From Triplophysa rosa (lineage: Eukaryota > Chordata > Actinopteri > Cypriniformes > Nemacheilidae), in the NCBI RefSeq assembly GCF_024868665.1, contig NC_079890.1, forward strand, positions 1,290,925 to 1,354,924: a stretch of 64,000 nucleotides of DNA, in the 5' to 3' direction. A model generated the notes under the pieces. The model ran no database searches and was not told where the DNA came from. It saw nothing but the letters and a program-made list of their open reading frames with translations. A program made the position numbers and the translations under genes. The first letter of the stretch is position 1. Each line of letters begins with the position of its first letter. Below, piece after piece: positions 23,442 through 37,200 of the stretch.

Positions 23442-24060
23442 GGCAGAAAGAGGAATGCTGATGAAGCTTTTCTGAAATGACCAAGAAGCGATGATTTCTG
23501 GCTGATTTCACCTTTCTCAGGGCATCAAACCCCAAATATTCCTGTCCCAGAACCTACTCCTGCAGGTAGGTCTACTGTCAATATCACAACAATTGAATTC
23601 ATTGGTTGAAAAAAAATTATGGATTAAGTTGATTCTCTAATGATTTTCAGAATGTCGTGGAACAAAGAGAAAAGCTGATGAAGCTTTTCATGAAGATGAG
23701 GGGACAGAGCCGGCCCCTCAGCGAACGAGACGTCTGACTGATAGCGAGCCTGCACCTCTGACAGGGTCATGGGGAATCATGCAAACCCCAAACATGACAG
23801 ATTCAACACCTGTCCCAGAGCCCATGGAGATAACTCCTGCGGGTACAACTACTGTCACTCTTTACAAACACAACAATCTTCAATGGGAAATAATTGTATT
23901 AGAACCAGAATTTCAAATACCTACAGAACATTCAATCAAGCTTTTTTTTCTTTTAAGAGCATCGTGGAACAAAGAGGAAAGCTGATGAAGATGAGCCGAC
24001 CCCGAACCGTATTGCTGATTCAGAACCTGCCCCAGAACCCATAGAGATAACTCCTGCAGG
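23442..24060 (+). repeat. Tandemly duplicated exon-like blocks upstream of the pim-like kinase
   Basis: Three related blocks share a start like RGTKRKADE and an end like EPxEITPAG followed by a gta/gtag donor. The first (about 23442-23570) has stops. The second (about 23652-23840) is open and longest, with EPAPQRTRRLTDSEPAP inside. The third (about 23959-24060) reads KRKADEDEPTPNRIADSEP. They look like duplicated N-terminal exons coding for an acidic, Pro-rich linker with a KRKADE basic patch. A shorter block at 24160-24222 ends VTPDG before another donor. Confidence 0.6.
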
Positions 24061-25544
24061 TACGTCTACCGACGGTATTACATCTCACATAGACAACAAG
24101 CAATTATTAATATCAGTGAGATGAGTAATAGCTCATTATGGGTTTTCTTTTTGGACTGTGAAGATGAAGCGGTCCCAGGACCATCAGGAAGAATTCGCCA
24201 TGGACTCGGAGTAACTCCTGACGGTGAGTCTACTTGTATTGATTTACGCAGCTTTCCACATTCCTTATTCTGTCGAGTCGGCGTGTTTATTCGCACGTTC
24301 TTATCGTGTGTGTTTTTCAGAACGTTTCCCCTCCCGCTATGAGGTGTTCCAGGAACAGTTGCTTGGAGTGGGAAATGATTCAAAGGTTTTCTCTGCAATT
24401 CGCAGATCTGACGGCCGACAGGTAACGGCTTTCACTATTTACTCCACCACGTGTCCTCTTGCAGATCAATGTCAAGCGCTTTGATCAAAACACACAGACT
24501 ATAGGTGATTCATAAGCTAAATGTAATTAACTTTTGCAGGTGGCTGTCAAATTCAACGTAGGCTACAAGTTTTCAAAGGCGACAGTATAAAAAACATAAT
24601 GTGGTCACAAGCACCTGATGAATATATCGCTAGTTTAAGTTTTTATTAGTGTCGTTAATGAAGCTTAATCCCTTCACTTGGTCATTACTGAAAACTACCG
24701 AAGAGTTAGTGAAATGAACATTTACCTATCTCTCTCTCTTTCTCTGTGCTTTTCTCTAGCCAGGGGTCCCCACGCCTGTATTTCGTGAGATAGTCATGAT
24801 GTTAGAAATGCAAAAAGTTCCTCCGCCGTCCCCTTGCGTGATACAAATGCTCGACTGGTTTGAGTGTCTAGACGGATACATCGTGGTCCTCGAGCGGTTG
24901 GCTGAACCCTGGGTGACATCTTGCAGATTTTTTCAGAGAACATCGGTAGGCTGAGCGAGAAAATCATTCGGGACTTATTTCGCCAGTTAGTGCAGGCCAT
25001 CGGTCACTGCCTTCAGCGCATGGTGAAGCATCCCTCCATCATTCCAGAACACATCATGATTAACACAGAGACTCTGGAGCTGAAGCTCGTCGGCTTTGGG
25101 GAAAGCCAACATATTTTACAAAGTGTTGAAGACCATGTGATCCGTAAGTTATAATGGCCAGATTTTTAGAACGTGTGCTCCACCTACAGCCATGGGAACT
25201 CGCGGAAACGTTGGAAACCTACAGACTTTCTAATGGTGAGAGCATAGCATGAAGATGCTAATGTGCATTTATGTCTTGAGCATTTCAGAAGCCTAAACGG
25301 ATGATGTTATATTAACTGCAAAAATACAGTGCGTTTCACTAAACATGTTTACGTCACAGAAGATGTTGTAATAAAGAACCTGACTGATCTCTTCTCTTCT
25401 GAAAACAGAATGCAGAAACCTCTATTCCATGTGCCTGTATTCATATGAAAGACCAGTAGAGCATTTGCCAAATCATCCCTGGATGACAAATGATGAATGG
25501 ACGTACACAGATGATGAGCCAGATTCAGTAGACGAGATAGAAAG
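23650..25544 (+). pseudogene. Degenerate pim-like serine/threonine kinase
   Basis: Exon-like blocks on the plus strand resemble fish pim-like kinases. About 24321-24420 encodes RYEVFQEQLLGVGNDSKVFS and SDGRQ (glycine loop). At 24539 VAVKF holds the VAVK lysine but runs into a stop after about a dozen residues. 24760-25150 encodes FREIVMMLEMQKVPP, VIQMLDWFECLDGYIVVLER and, after a one-base frameshift near 24910, FSENIGRLSEKIIRDLFRQL. 25405-25544 encodes the late-lobe motif LPNHPWMTNDEW. The catalytic loop reads HPSIIPEH where HRDIKPEN is expected, and GFG replaces DFG, so both key Asp are lost. The activation segment and F-helix exon are not recognisable. Its strand is opposite to aldh1a3 and lrrk1. 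Confidence 0.8.
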
Positions 25545-25689
25545 GTAGGAATGGATTGAAAAGGCTTGCCACGCTGCGCACCAATGGAAACACACCCTTA
25601 AAATAATGTTGTGTTGAGTCAAAGGGCAAATGCATATTATGAGTAGGCAGAATTTTATCCGAATATTGTGTCAGAGAAAAATGTCCTTA

Positions 25690-26488
25690 AAACACCTTCA
25701 AATTTAGACGTTAATGCCGTCAGTTACTGAAAAAATAATTCAGTTTGAGCAAAGATAATATATATTAACAAGATGAATGAATGGCGAGGAACGCAACGCA
25801 AATATGGCCGTTCTAGCGAAGCAAGCCCCGCCTTCCAGTATAACGATCCAATCGTCAATCGATTGATGCTGAAGCAGTTCAGTTCAGAGCGTCTGAAAAT
25901 TGTGAGATTTGTGAGAGAAAATTTCCAAATGGCTAATAAAAAGTTGTACCGTTAGGATGTGTTGCAAATGTTATTCGCCGATTCTGACTCTGAAGGAGAA
26001 TATTTGCCTTTTGGAAATGATGATCGGTCGTCTAATGATCGCGCGTCTCCCATCTTTGCAGCGCAATGGTGCCGCCGTGCAAGGGCTGGAAGTAGCACTA
26101 GCTCTTTGGATCCAGCGCCCCAAAGAGGCTATACTATAAAGTATAATAATCATTTAGTACTTTCTCCTGTTTTATTGTTGGTTTCCATTTTTCTGATCAT
26201 TTGGAATGAGGATAAAAAGAAAAAAAAAACACGCAAATAAGTTCAAACATCAATTCAATATCTACTATTTCCTGAATATTATGAAATTCAAGATGGTCGC
26301 CCCTGATGACGTCATAATGAGCAAATTAGATGAGTATATTTACACCCCATAAACTTTCGGTCATGCCAAACATTTTTCTAATTTCCAGAAGATCACCATC
26401 TTTAAGCCATTTCGAGCCACACACTTTTGAAATCTTGATGTCAAAATCCAGCATGTTTTCCAAAAAACCCTGGCGCCTAAAGGGTTAA
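25690..26488 (+). mobile_element. piggyBac-like remnant with N-terminal transposase fragment
   Basis: The right end is AACCCTGGCGCCTAAAGGG followed by TTAA at 26485-26488, the form of a piggyBac terminus and target site. The left end is degraded and placed only roughly. Inside, from 25930, a frame reads MANKKLYR, stop, DVLQMLFADSDSEGEYLPF, resembling the acidic N-terminus of piggyBac transposases, and then continues to about 26240 into non-transposase-like sequence. The catalytic DDD region is absent, so the element was probably non-autonomous. Confidence 0.55.
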
Positions 26489-27777
26489 TATTATTCTATA
26501 TTATTATAAATATATTATATTCATATTTAATTCATTTTCAATTTAAGCTTAGCAAACCGAAGTTAAGGTACAGTCCATATGAGGTTTAATCGTTGATCAG
26601 AAAAATGCTATTTAATTGTGATTTTTGCCAGCGATTTTAGAAATATCTACCTTCCACCCTTCACAGAGATTGGACTGTGGACTTGCTATGACGTTAATAC
26701 CTGCCCAGAGGCGTTGCAAACATAGACACCGAGTGGCACGACTTCTGTAAACGGACTTTGGTTTGAGTCAACAGTATTCAAAGCAGCTACACAAATGTAG
26801 CTTACAAGCAAGATGAGTAGGCTATACAAACTAGGGCAAACTAAAACGCAGAACGATTTCTAGCATGTTTAGAGCTGTGTGTTTGCAGAGGAGATGTGTT
26901 CTGTTTCTTGAATGTTGTAATGGGATCTGCAGAAAGGCCAAAGTCTTTCGAAAACACTTGTTGAGAGGAAGTGTTTCCCATCCACTGACTACACAACACA
27001 CCCAGACACAACCCATTCTAGAGTTGATGTCTCACTTTCCTCCAATGTCGGTTTGGGTCTTTGACTTAATTCTGCTTCCCCCTTCTGGTCATCAGAGGAA
27101 CTGCACGACTCTTCAATCATAGCACACAATTGGCTGCGTTTCCATGGACCACTGTAATCCGATTGCAATTGGTTTGCAAATCCAATCCGAATAAATAACA
27201 GAATAATCTTAATTTAATTTGGATTGTTACCTTTTATAATCCGCTCGATGGGACATGTCAACACAAGACATGTATGTAAACACGGTGTAAACATGGGACA
27301 TGAAAACTGAACCGCAAAGTTCTGTGTACGTGCAAGGTTGCCCCACCGGTCCTCGCTTCATACTCCCATCCACAGATGTGTTCATTTGACCCTGATTTTT
27401 ACCTTATTTTTGAACTTTAATAATCCACTATACAACTATTTCTATCATTTATAAATGCATCGATCCATTTTTTTCTCGATTTAAGCACTTCTATCACATT
27501 GCCGGTCGAGTCATGTGACGTGTATAGAGTATAAAGGAAATGAAGGCACAGTTTTTGACAAAACCTCTGAGACCGCAAACAAGGATGAAATCAACATTTA
27601 AACTGCTTTATGAGCTCGTCTGCAAATAAGAGGATGGAAAAAGTCCATAAGGCAGTTTGATGTCATGTTCTTCCTGGAACAACATATAAGGCACAGAATT
27701 ACACGTTTATGGAGTCGGTTTAAAGGAGGTTTCGAAAAGATTCATTGTGTTTAAATGAGTCGATGAGAAACACAACG
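26489..27777. other. Interval between the piggyBac remnant and the aldh1a3 3' end
   Basis: No exon recognised. 27130-27260 contains the common fish repeat motif GCTGCGTTTCCATGG followed by CAATCCGAATAAATA-type sequence, probably a transposon fragment. The rest is unique-looking AT-rich DNA. Confidence 0.4.
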
Positions 27778-28157
27778 TTTATTTTACAAATAATAACAGA
27801 CTATCCTTGGTCATGTTTTGTAGCTGCCACGACAGGAAAACTTTTTTCTAACCACTAAAAGCCTCATGAATGTGCTCAGCTCGCTCTAAAACATTGTGAA
27901 TCTACGGTATTAAAATATGTATCAGCTTGGAAAAACAGGAGTATTTATATATATATATATGTACTGTATATATTAGTAAATATTGAAAGATGATGGATGA
28001 ATTTGCTTGATATCAACCCATCCAAATTAAATACAAATCCTTTTTTTCATCTGTACAGAACATCTGCATAAAATAAACCGAGACTGGTACAAAATGGGTT
28101 AAGAGGAAATGAGAAATCATTTTTGCCATCACTTGATTGACAGATGCAGCTCTGCTC

Positions 28158-28236
28158 TCAGATCAGTCTCAGCTGCTCTGTGAGTTTAATAGTGATGGCT
28201 TTGACCTCAGTGTATTCTGCCAGCGCGTATTCGCCC
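28158..28236 (-). CDS. aldh1a3: aldh1a3 coding exon 13 and stop (residues 490-515)
   Basis: 79 bp after acceptor gcag. It encodes [18 protein letters not shown] and TEQLRLI, then TGA at 28158-28160. A candidate poly(A) signal (AATAAA on the minus strand) lies at 27778-27783, implying a 3' UTR of roughly 400 bp. Confidence 0.92.
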
Positions 28237-31200
28237 CTGCAAACAAACACAAGAGCATAAGTCCTTCATCTGATGTCAGTGGAATGATGCCTGTGCACTT
28301 TTGCACAAACGTTGTGTCGTCTCAGTTAATAAACTCCTATAAAAGCTTTCATGCATAATAACGCTATTTCCTCATGTTCCTGTTTTCTATGATTTCCTCT
28401 TACTTTTATATTGCCTCCACTCCCACAAGTTAACTGTAGTTTACTTTAGTATTTATTATTGTAAAATTCCTTGATGCCATAGTGTTTTCAATCTTACCGT
28501 GGTAAATATTTAAAGTATACTACAGTATATGCTACATTGATTTACTATACTACTAGTAGTAGTATACATTAAAGTGTGTTGATTACTACAATTTACTATT
28601 GTTAATCACATTTACTACAATTTATCAATTCACTGTAGTTAATACTACAAAATACTGAATCGTGTAGAATACACGAGCACTCACAGCTCTCGTCCATTTC
28701 CTGACATCTTGTAACCTCCGAATGGAGCTTGAGCGTGTAAAGCGTTGTAGCAGTTCACCCTGAAAAAGAAGAGAGCTGACCTCTTACATCACAGTGTTTT
28801 CTTTGTCATTCAAATGTGTCGTTACGGCTTAGAAAAAAGGAAAGAAAAGTTGGTAAAGGTGACGCACCAGACAGTTCCAGACTGGAGGGCCGCAGAGACG
28901 CTCAGGGCTCGATCTACGTTACGTGTGAAGACGGCGGCCGTCAGTCCATACTCTGAGCTGTTGGCCCTGTCAATCGCCTCCTCCTGCGTCTTAAACTTCA
29001 TGATGCACTGAACTGGCCCGAAGATCTGCCAAAGAGACGAGACGCTAAAACACATTCTTAAAGGAAGGCTTCCCTTAAAAATGACAACTGCAACTATTTC
29101 AGACATACAACTCAGTTTGGAATTTTAGACACAATGTTGGGATTTTATTGTTCGGGTCCAGCAGGTGGCACTACAGGGAAGGCGTGCGGCGGGGTGAGGT
29201 GCTGTACCTCTTCTTTGGCGATGCGCATGTGATCTTTGACGTCAGAGAAGACGGTGGGCTGTATGAACAGACCTCTGTCCTTCAGCGCACATCCACCAAC
29301 CTCCAGCTTCGCGCCCTCCTCCTTCCCGCTGCTCACCAGCTCCAGAATCTTCTCAAACTGCCGCTGGTCGATCTGACCGTTCAACAACACGTCAACATCA
29401 ATGAAGAAATCAAACTGCCGCTGCTCATTCATCATGTGTGCTCATATTTCTACATCTTATTTTCATCTCTGCCTTGTGTATTTCTACATTTTGTTTTCTC
29501 AAAAAATTCATTTTGTCTTGTTTTGTAGTACGAAAACGACTATATATAGAAGATATTAGGTCGTAAATATATATAGCGTTGACGAGTAATTCTTGGATAT
29601 TTTTACTAGAAAACAACAGCAAAATTATGTGTTGGACTTTCTCAGGTAATCCTTACTAGAAGAAAATATTAATATTCACTATTTAATATTCACTTGAGAA
29701 GCAAAATGATACAAGGATGTGTTTCTTGCTTTCAGAGAAATCTAAAAATTTCCTTAGAAAAAAGGTTGTTTGGTTATAGACGGTTTCAGTGGCAACAACA
29801 TAAACAGTTATGTGGACCAAACTTCCAGTATACCTCCACAAAGAATCAATAACTACAATTAATATGCAATAAAATATTCATATAAATTATATATGAAATA
29901 AATTGTTATATTATAACCAAACACAGACAGGAAATGAAAGGGATAGAATTATTGCATATTATTTTGTTCTGTTGACCACAGAATGAGATATTTTGAAGAA
30001 TGTAGAAAAGCAAACAGTTCTGGGGCACTTTTGACTACCATTGTCATTTTTTCCTACTATGGGAGTCAATGATGTCCCAGAAATGTCAGTTGCTAACATT
30101 CTCCCAAATGTCTTTCTTTGTGTTCATCAGAAGGGTGGAGTATCCCTTTAACTTCGGGCCAGGCGCTTTCGTCCGATGAAACCGTCTATAGGCTCTTAAA
30201 AATGATTTCAAAGGAAAAGCATTTTCTAAATTTCTCAGAAAGAAATGCTTTTGTGTCTCAAGTGACTTTATCTTGTTTTAAGGATGTTTATGTAATTATG
30301 TTGGAAAGTAAGTGCAGCAATCCTTTTACACGCGGATATCTTTTATTATTGGCATTGTTCCACTCAGGAAAGAGATCCGGTCACCTGTGGCCCGTGTGAG
30401 GTACGTGGATCCATGGGGTCTCCGACCACTATGTTCTTCGCTCTTTCCACACTGAGACGCACAAACTCGTCATAAACCTGCTCCTGCACGTACACGCGTG
30501 ACGCAGCCGTGCATGCCTGGCCCTGGTTAAAGAATGCGCCTTTCTGAATCTCCTCAACCGCCAACTGCACTGCACACACACACCCACATAGACACACAAA
30601 CCAGACGCATCAGTCAGGTCCTTCTTCAAAAGACTGTAGTAAACTGCTGCAAATGACAAATTTGTGCAAACATTTCATGCAATGACTTAATAACACTATC
30701 ATTTCATGAGCTGCACGTGCATTGGCATAGATCTAGGTTTAAATGTGCATGTTAATATACAGAACAGCTGCACCGGTGGTTTCGTGTACCGCAACATCTA
30801 AAGGCCCCACTAAAAGAAAAAACCCAAACCCTTATGGCAGAAAAATGCACTTGAAAGAACTTCACTCAACTAATAATATGCGAAACTTGTTTGAAAACAC
30901 TTCTTCATTACATTGCTTTCGATATTAGAAACAAATCAAAGCAACTGGCATTGACAAACAAATGCTGCTAGGTTTCACCATTCGAAACCTTACCAACTTC
31001 TTTCCATGAAATATTTTGTGCGTTTTCTTTTAAATAAATTCCACTTGATATTTTGGCAATGCATTTCAGGCATCTCTAAGTGTGACTCAAACGTCTCTCA
31101 ATCCCTTCTTTTTGAAACCAAAAATTGCAGATTACTTTCCGCCCTTTACCGTACGTGTGTTGAAGTTAAATGATGCCATTAAAGGAGTAGTTCACTTCCA

Positions 31201-34200
31201 AATTAGCCACCATTGACTTTCCATAATCATTTTATTAATGCTATGGAAAGTCAATGTGGGCTTATTTTAAAATGAACTACTCCTTTAAATTTCATGTGGA
31301 ATTGTCAGTCGTGGCAAGGCGATGGTTTTCGACACTTCATTTCAACAAACTAAGATGTTTCTTCACTAAAAATCTTCCCCTCTGCTGTGACATCACATTA
31401 ATGTTCAGTGTTCAGATTGCATTGAATGTTGTACGTTGGCGTGATGTTAAAGGGGAGGTCTGATGGAATTTCACCTCTTTAAATTTAGTTAGTGAGTAGT
31501 ATAGCTGTTTGAGCATAAACAACATCTGCCAAGTCATAATGCTCAAAGTTCACAGAACAGGAAGATATTTTCTTTAACAGAAATCACATTTTATAGACTG
31601 CAATGAACGGCTCATTGGGGCTACTTCCTGCACTGGTTACATCACAACGACCAAATTTGACATAAAGCCTGCCCCCTGGAACACGGATAGGGTAATGGTC
31701 AGGACATCTCAACACACACTCTAAGCGGTAGACCAATCCCAAAAGACTGGCTCGGCTTGACCAATCAGAGCATTTCGGAAGGAGCGACTTCATAGAACCA
31801 GGAACTCAACAGCCTGTTTTCTGAGAATCAAGATGACGGTGTAAAACACAGGCGAAATATGTAATATATAAAACATTTTTTGAAAATCGAAAAATAACAC
31901 CTATTGTTTAGCACATCAAAAACATAATAACGACTTTCAACGAAAGGCAAAATAGGACCCCTTTAAAGCTTAATTTGGGGGATGAAGAGAGATTTCACAG
32001 CACATTAGTCATAAAAAATTCTACTGGTGTGGATGACTTGGTCAAAAATCCTTCTAAAGAAAGCTCGAGTTGCCTTCCACTGAAACACACTACATGTTTG
32101 GAATGACCTTTTTGTTTCCATTTGTCTGTACTGTCTCTTTAAGAGCTGATTTAGAAAAGGACACATGTCTCGGGAAGGCTGTTGTTCCCAGCGAGCTCAT
32201 TATAGTTTCAGTGCTTGGATCTGGAAAACCACATCACTCACGGTCTGAGTCAGCGAACACAATGCAGGGGTTCTTTCCCCCGAGCTCCAGAGTGACTCTC
32301 TTCAGGTTACTCCTGCCCGCCGCTTCTTTGATCAGCTGACCCACCTGAACATAAAGAGAGCAGAGCCGCTGCTTACACTGTGCTAATGATGCTTCTCTCA
32401 GCGTGCTTGTGTCTTGTCTGATTTGTCATCACAGTTATTTTTGTGTTTACCTCTGTCGAGCCGGTGAACGCCACTTTATCAACGGTCATATGACTAGCGA
32501 CCGCCGCCCCGGCCGTCGGTCCAAATCCAGGTACGATATTCACGACTCCAGGTGGAAAACCAGCCTGCATGACATGAAATAAAGAACGGTCTCTATTATT
32601 CTCAATAGCATGGCGGATTAATGCGTCTTAATATTGCTTAATACCTGCGCTTATGGCAAATGAATGGGTCACAAAGTGCCCACGGGGCAAGAGACGGCAT
32701 GATTGCAGGAGAAATGATGTTGACAAAGAGAGGGCTTTTCTTTAGAGGACTTAATCTCATTCATAACGATGGAGACATAAATCATCTCTTTTTCAGATGC
32801 AGAGCGCTTGAATAGAAAGACGGTCACAGCTGCACTTCAGCTCATGTCATTACGGGCGCTTCATGCGCTCTCTTTGAAGAATTAAAGATGACAATTTGTG
32901 AGTTTTGTATAAACATGCAGAAGTAATTACACACACTGCAGCTGCAATACAACGAATACAAAAGACCTTGGCTTACATGAGATGCTTTACACCTAAAGAA
33001 ATAAAAAGAGCTTACAGGCATAGACGTTTACATTCAATGCGGCTTACAAATGAGAAGTGCAAGCAAAATCTACTTTCATTTTTATCTTTATTATTATTGT
33101 AACAAACAGTTGTAGCACAAGTATACGCCTGTTATCCGAATATGTTTAGTAAAATATGTCAGGCATTACTTAAGGTTACCTATTGGGGTTCAAAGTGCTA
33201 TGATTCTAAGCATAGATTTGTAAATCTTTTGTAAAAAAAAAGCTAACTAATCTTGAGAAACTGGATTTGTAATTTTTGTAGCTGTAAATCGTAGCCATCA
33301 GAATTAAAACTCTTCGTGTGTAATGAATCTAGAATACGAATGTTCGCTTTTTGGGGTTAAATTACAAAAGAAAAAGAACATTTTTTGAGACGCGCCTGAA
33401 TACGTAGATGCCACATTTGACCGTTCCAGACATATCAAAACATCCGCCATCTTGGAACAGTCAACATTGTAGTTGCAGTCATCACTCGAACTAAAAACTA
33501 ATGGGTTTTTTAAGAAGCCATATATACTGTAACTCAGTATTACAGATTATAAACTATGGTCAGTTTTTGTGTTAGCTAACGTCTTCGTCTTGTATTGTGT
33601 TATGTTTAGAAATGATTATAGTTGTGTGTACACAACATCACGTAACATTTGATAACCCAGTGTTGGGTGTAACTAGTTACTAAGTAATTAGTTACTGTAA
33701 TTTAATTACTTTTCCCTTGAAAAAGTAAAGTAAGGGATTACTCTTATTTTTTCTGTAATTTAATTACAGTTACTTCTGATGTAATTAAACTAAATACTTT
33801 GTGTAATATATGTGTGTGCAGAAGAGGAATTTACATCAAAATTCAAAGTCTAACTTTAAAATCCGTGCTTTAATGTATAGTTCTCACATTTGTAATTAAT
33901 AATAATACTTTATGTAGTTTTATATTATTTATTTGAATGAATTAAAAGAGCATGTCTATCCTTGAATCACTTAACTCATCAAGGTTGATGTAGGATATAG
34001 AAAGTAATTAGTAATAAGTAATGAAATACTTTTTGAAGAGAGTAACTTGTACAGTAATCTAATTACATTATCGAATGTGTAATTAGTAACTAGTAATTAA
34101 TTACTTTTTCAGAGTAACTTACCCAACACTGTGATAACCATACGTGTGTATAACTACGGTTGCTGACGTACGGTTGCACAGTCAACTATATTGTATGGCG

Positions 34201-37200
34201 GACAACTTACGTATAACGGCCCATGGAACGAGCAAAAAACAAAGCATCTATGTCTATATATCTATGATTCTGTGCGAAAATAGCCAGGGATAAAGGTGCC
34301 AATGCTTTTCTGACTTGTCCTTCACGAACTGAGCAACAGTTGCATACTACACTATATACAGTATGTACTTGATGTGTGTGTGCAAGTTATTACATTGCAA
34401 ACAGCATCTGCCTTTAATTTGGCATTGGCGTTTCTTCTGTATCATAAGCTCTCAAACCCCCTGCAGTCCTCACGGACCCCCAGTTGGGAAAACCTGGCTT
34501 ACGAACGTTTTACAATGTGTCAAATCCAACCACGCTGGATTATATCACGAATAACAGAACTGATGAAATCAATCATTATTGTCTGTTTGAATCAAATCAT
34601 ACTGGCAAACAACAGCCATCCCATAATCCCTCACCTCCTTTATGAGCGCTCCGACGTGGAGAGCGGTCAGCGGGGTCTGCTCGGCGGGTTTAATGACCAC
34701 CGTGTTTCCACAGGCCAGAGCCGGCGCTATCTTCCATATAAACATCAGCAGAGGGAGATTCCACTACAAACACACAGAACAATAGAATGGATTAAAAATC
34801 AAAATAAGTACGTAAATAAAAAATTCAAATCCCGTGAGAGTGTTCAGACAATGTGCCGATGTCTTGTAGCTCTTTGTGAATGTGTACACAAATGACGTGT
34901 TTAATAGTTTTCAGAGTTGTTATTTTGGACATCATTTGAATGCAGTGATGGTCATTAGATACGGTTCTGGCATGTATTTTTGTTTCTGAGTGACTGATGT
35001 GTTGTAAATGCCAGCGTTGCTTTCTGTAATGAGCGCCATACTGATCCCAAATCTGAGTTACAGCTTCATGATATAATCTTCAGTGTGCATGAACACGCCA
35101 AAGCAACACGAGAGAGACCATTTTTCATCGATGAGCGCAGATGATTTGAATCTACAAACGATATGCTGCAATATACGTTTTTTAAAGCTTTTATCTTTTT
35201 GTATCTTAAATCTCATGTCTCTCCTCAACATGTAGATGTATAAAATACAATACTGTGAAGCTTGGCCTAACTATAAAAATGTACATTTGTAAAAATACAT
35301 AAAAACAACCAAACACTCAAAAATATCTTGATTTTTACTTTCTTAAATGCTTGTTTTGATCTTATTTTACATAGTTTTAGGTCCTCTTGTGATTCTCTTG
35401 AAAGTTGAGGCTTTCTTTATGCAAAGATAATATGAAGAGTTTGGTTCCAAAATGAGATTCATGATGTTATCGTGTTTTTCTTGTGTTTTATTGCGTTAGT
35501 TAGCTGTATTTTTGGAGTTCTTATGGCTGAAATCAAATCAAACCAACTGCAGTTTGATTGATATTAATTGGAATGCACAATAAAAAAACATTTTGGAACC
35601 AACTTCATATATGTACATATAAAATAACAGTCAACATATTTAATTACGTAATAAATATTTAACAGGGTATAGAATAAAACATTGTTAATATATTACAATA
35701 TATTGACTAATACAAATAATTTCTTTTCATATATTAAAAAATATAAGCACTTGCTTCCAATGAATGGAAATGTATTATTTAACATCGCATTATATTTTCC
35801 ACTTTATTCCTGTATATATACAGTATAGTATAAATACATATATTTTTTGTTGTTGTTTCATAAAAGCTCTGACTCCCAGGTTGAGACACATACTGTATAT
35901 ATGTATGAATGATTTATTTGCAAAGACAGATTCCTCAAGAATCATGTTTTTTTATTTATGTTATGGTGCTTTTATTGTGTTAGTTAGCTGTTATTATTAC
36001 TTAATCAAAACAACCCAACTGCAGTTTCATTAATATTAATTGAAATGCACAATGATTTTGTTTCTGTTTTTGCAAATGAACTCTTTATTTTTCATTTATA
36101 TTACACAGCTGCATATAGTACAGTCTCTGTCAGGGCCAAGCCGTTCTGCATGCGTGTTTTCAGGTTCAAGAGCCAAATGATGAGGTACAAATCACATCTT
36201 CACTTCATTCCATCTGCTGCTGTCACTGAAAAGACTGAGGATTTTTTCAGAAAGAATCTGATGAAATTTCATCAGTTGGAGAAAAAGGATCTTTACCGTA
36301 CACATTTTGATGCTTTCCAAAAGCGTCCATGAATCCTGCTGTCTGGGTTTTGGGGTTTATGTGATGAACATTCATAACTCTGGATGGCACGGTTGATGGT
36401 AAAACCTTTTCCTCGTGTAATGTTCAGGTGTCAGGGTGTGTGTACTTGTAACCTACAGTAGGTGTTTGCTTACATTGACGTGAAAGACTCTAGACAGGCG
36501 TTGCCTACAGTATATAAACAATGCTGTGTCAAAGCAGAACCACAATCTACACAACAGTCATCCAATCCTATTGTGTTTATACACTTTGTGCTCAAAACCA
36601 TGTTCCAAAACTTTTCTTTCATTCAGACGCCAGTCTGAATATGTTTCGCAAACATTGAAGAATAGAGTAAATTTGCCTTGACGTGTGCTTTGTTGCCGAC
36701 GTATACAGAGTACGCCAATGAAACAAAAAGTATACTAATTTAATCTTGTAAATCATCAAACTTGCTAGCAAAATGTTTAACTGTATTGAAATATAACAAA
36801 CTAGCCTGATTTCACACAAATTCACGCTAAAATTGTATGGATTCGTACAACGTTAATCATACAATAAACATTATTGCATACAGACATAATGAAGCGCCAA
36901 CACTAAATCTAACCATCACTGGATCTAATATCGCTCACATGAGAATTCACATTCATACGAATTGGCCACCTTGTAAGATAGTTACGAAATCGGGCGGCAA
37001 GTGCAATCTGATGCAAAGAATGTCCGCAAACTCACCGGAATAATGGCGCCGCACACACCGATGGGCTCGTGTTTGGTGAAACACACAAAGTTTTCATCTG
37101 TTGGAAAGAAAAACAAGAGAAATGAGACGGTAAAGAGACACACCAAAGCTCCCCTTTGATATAATATCATTGTTTAGTGGGAAGCTCTTGGATGTGGTCA

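Noticed and set aside
29425..29622. 65-codon minus frame next to aldh1a3 exon 10
   Set aside because: AT-rich intron translation; exon 10 has a good acceptor at 29373-29374 and joins exon 9 in phase.
34374..34895. 173-codon plus-strand open frame
   Set aside because: It runs antisense across aldh1a3 exon 6 (34635-34763); its openness comes from the real exon on the other strand.
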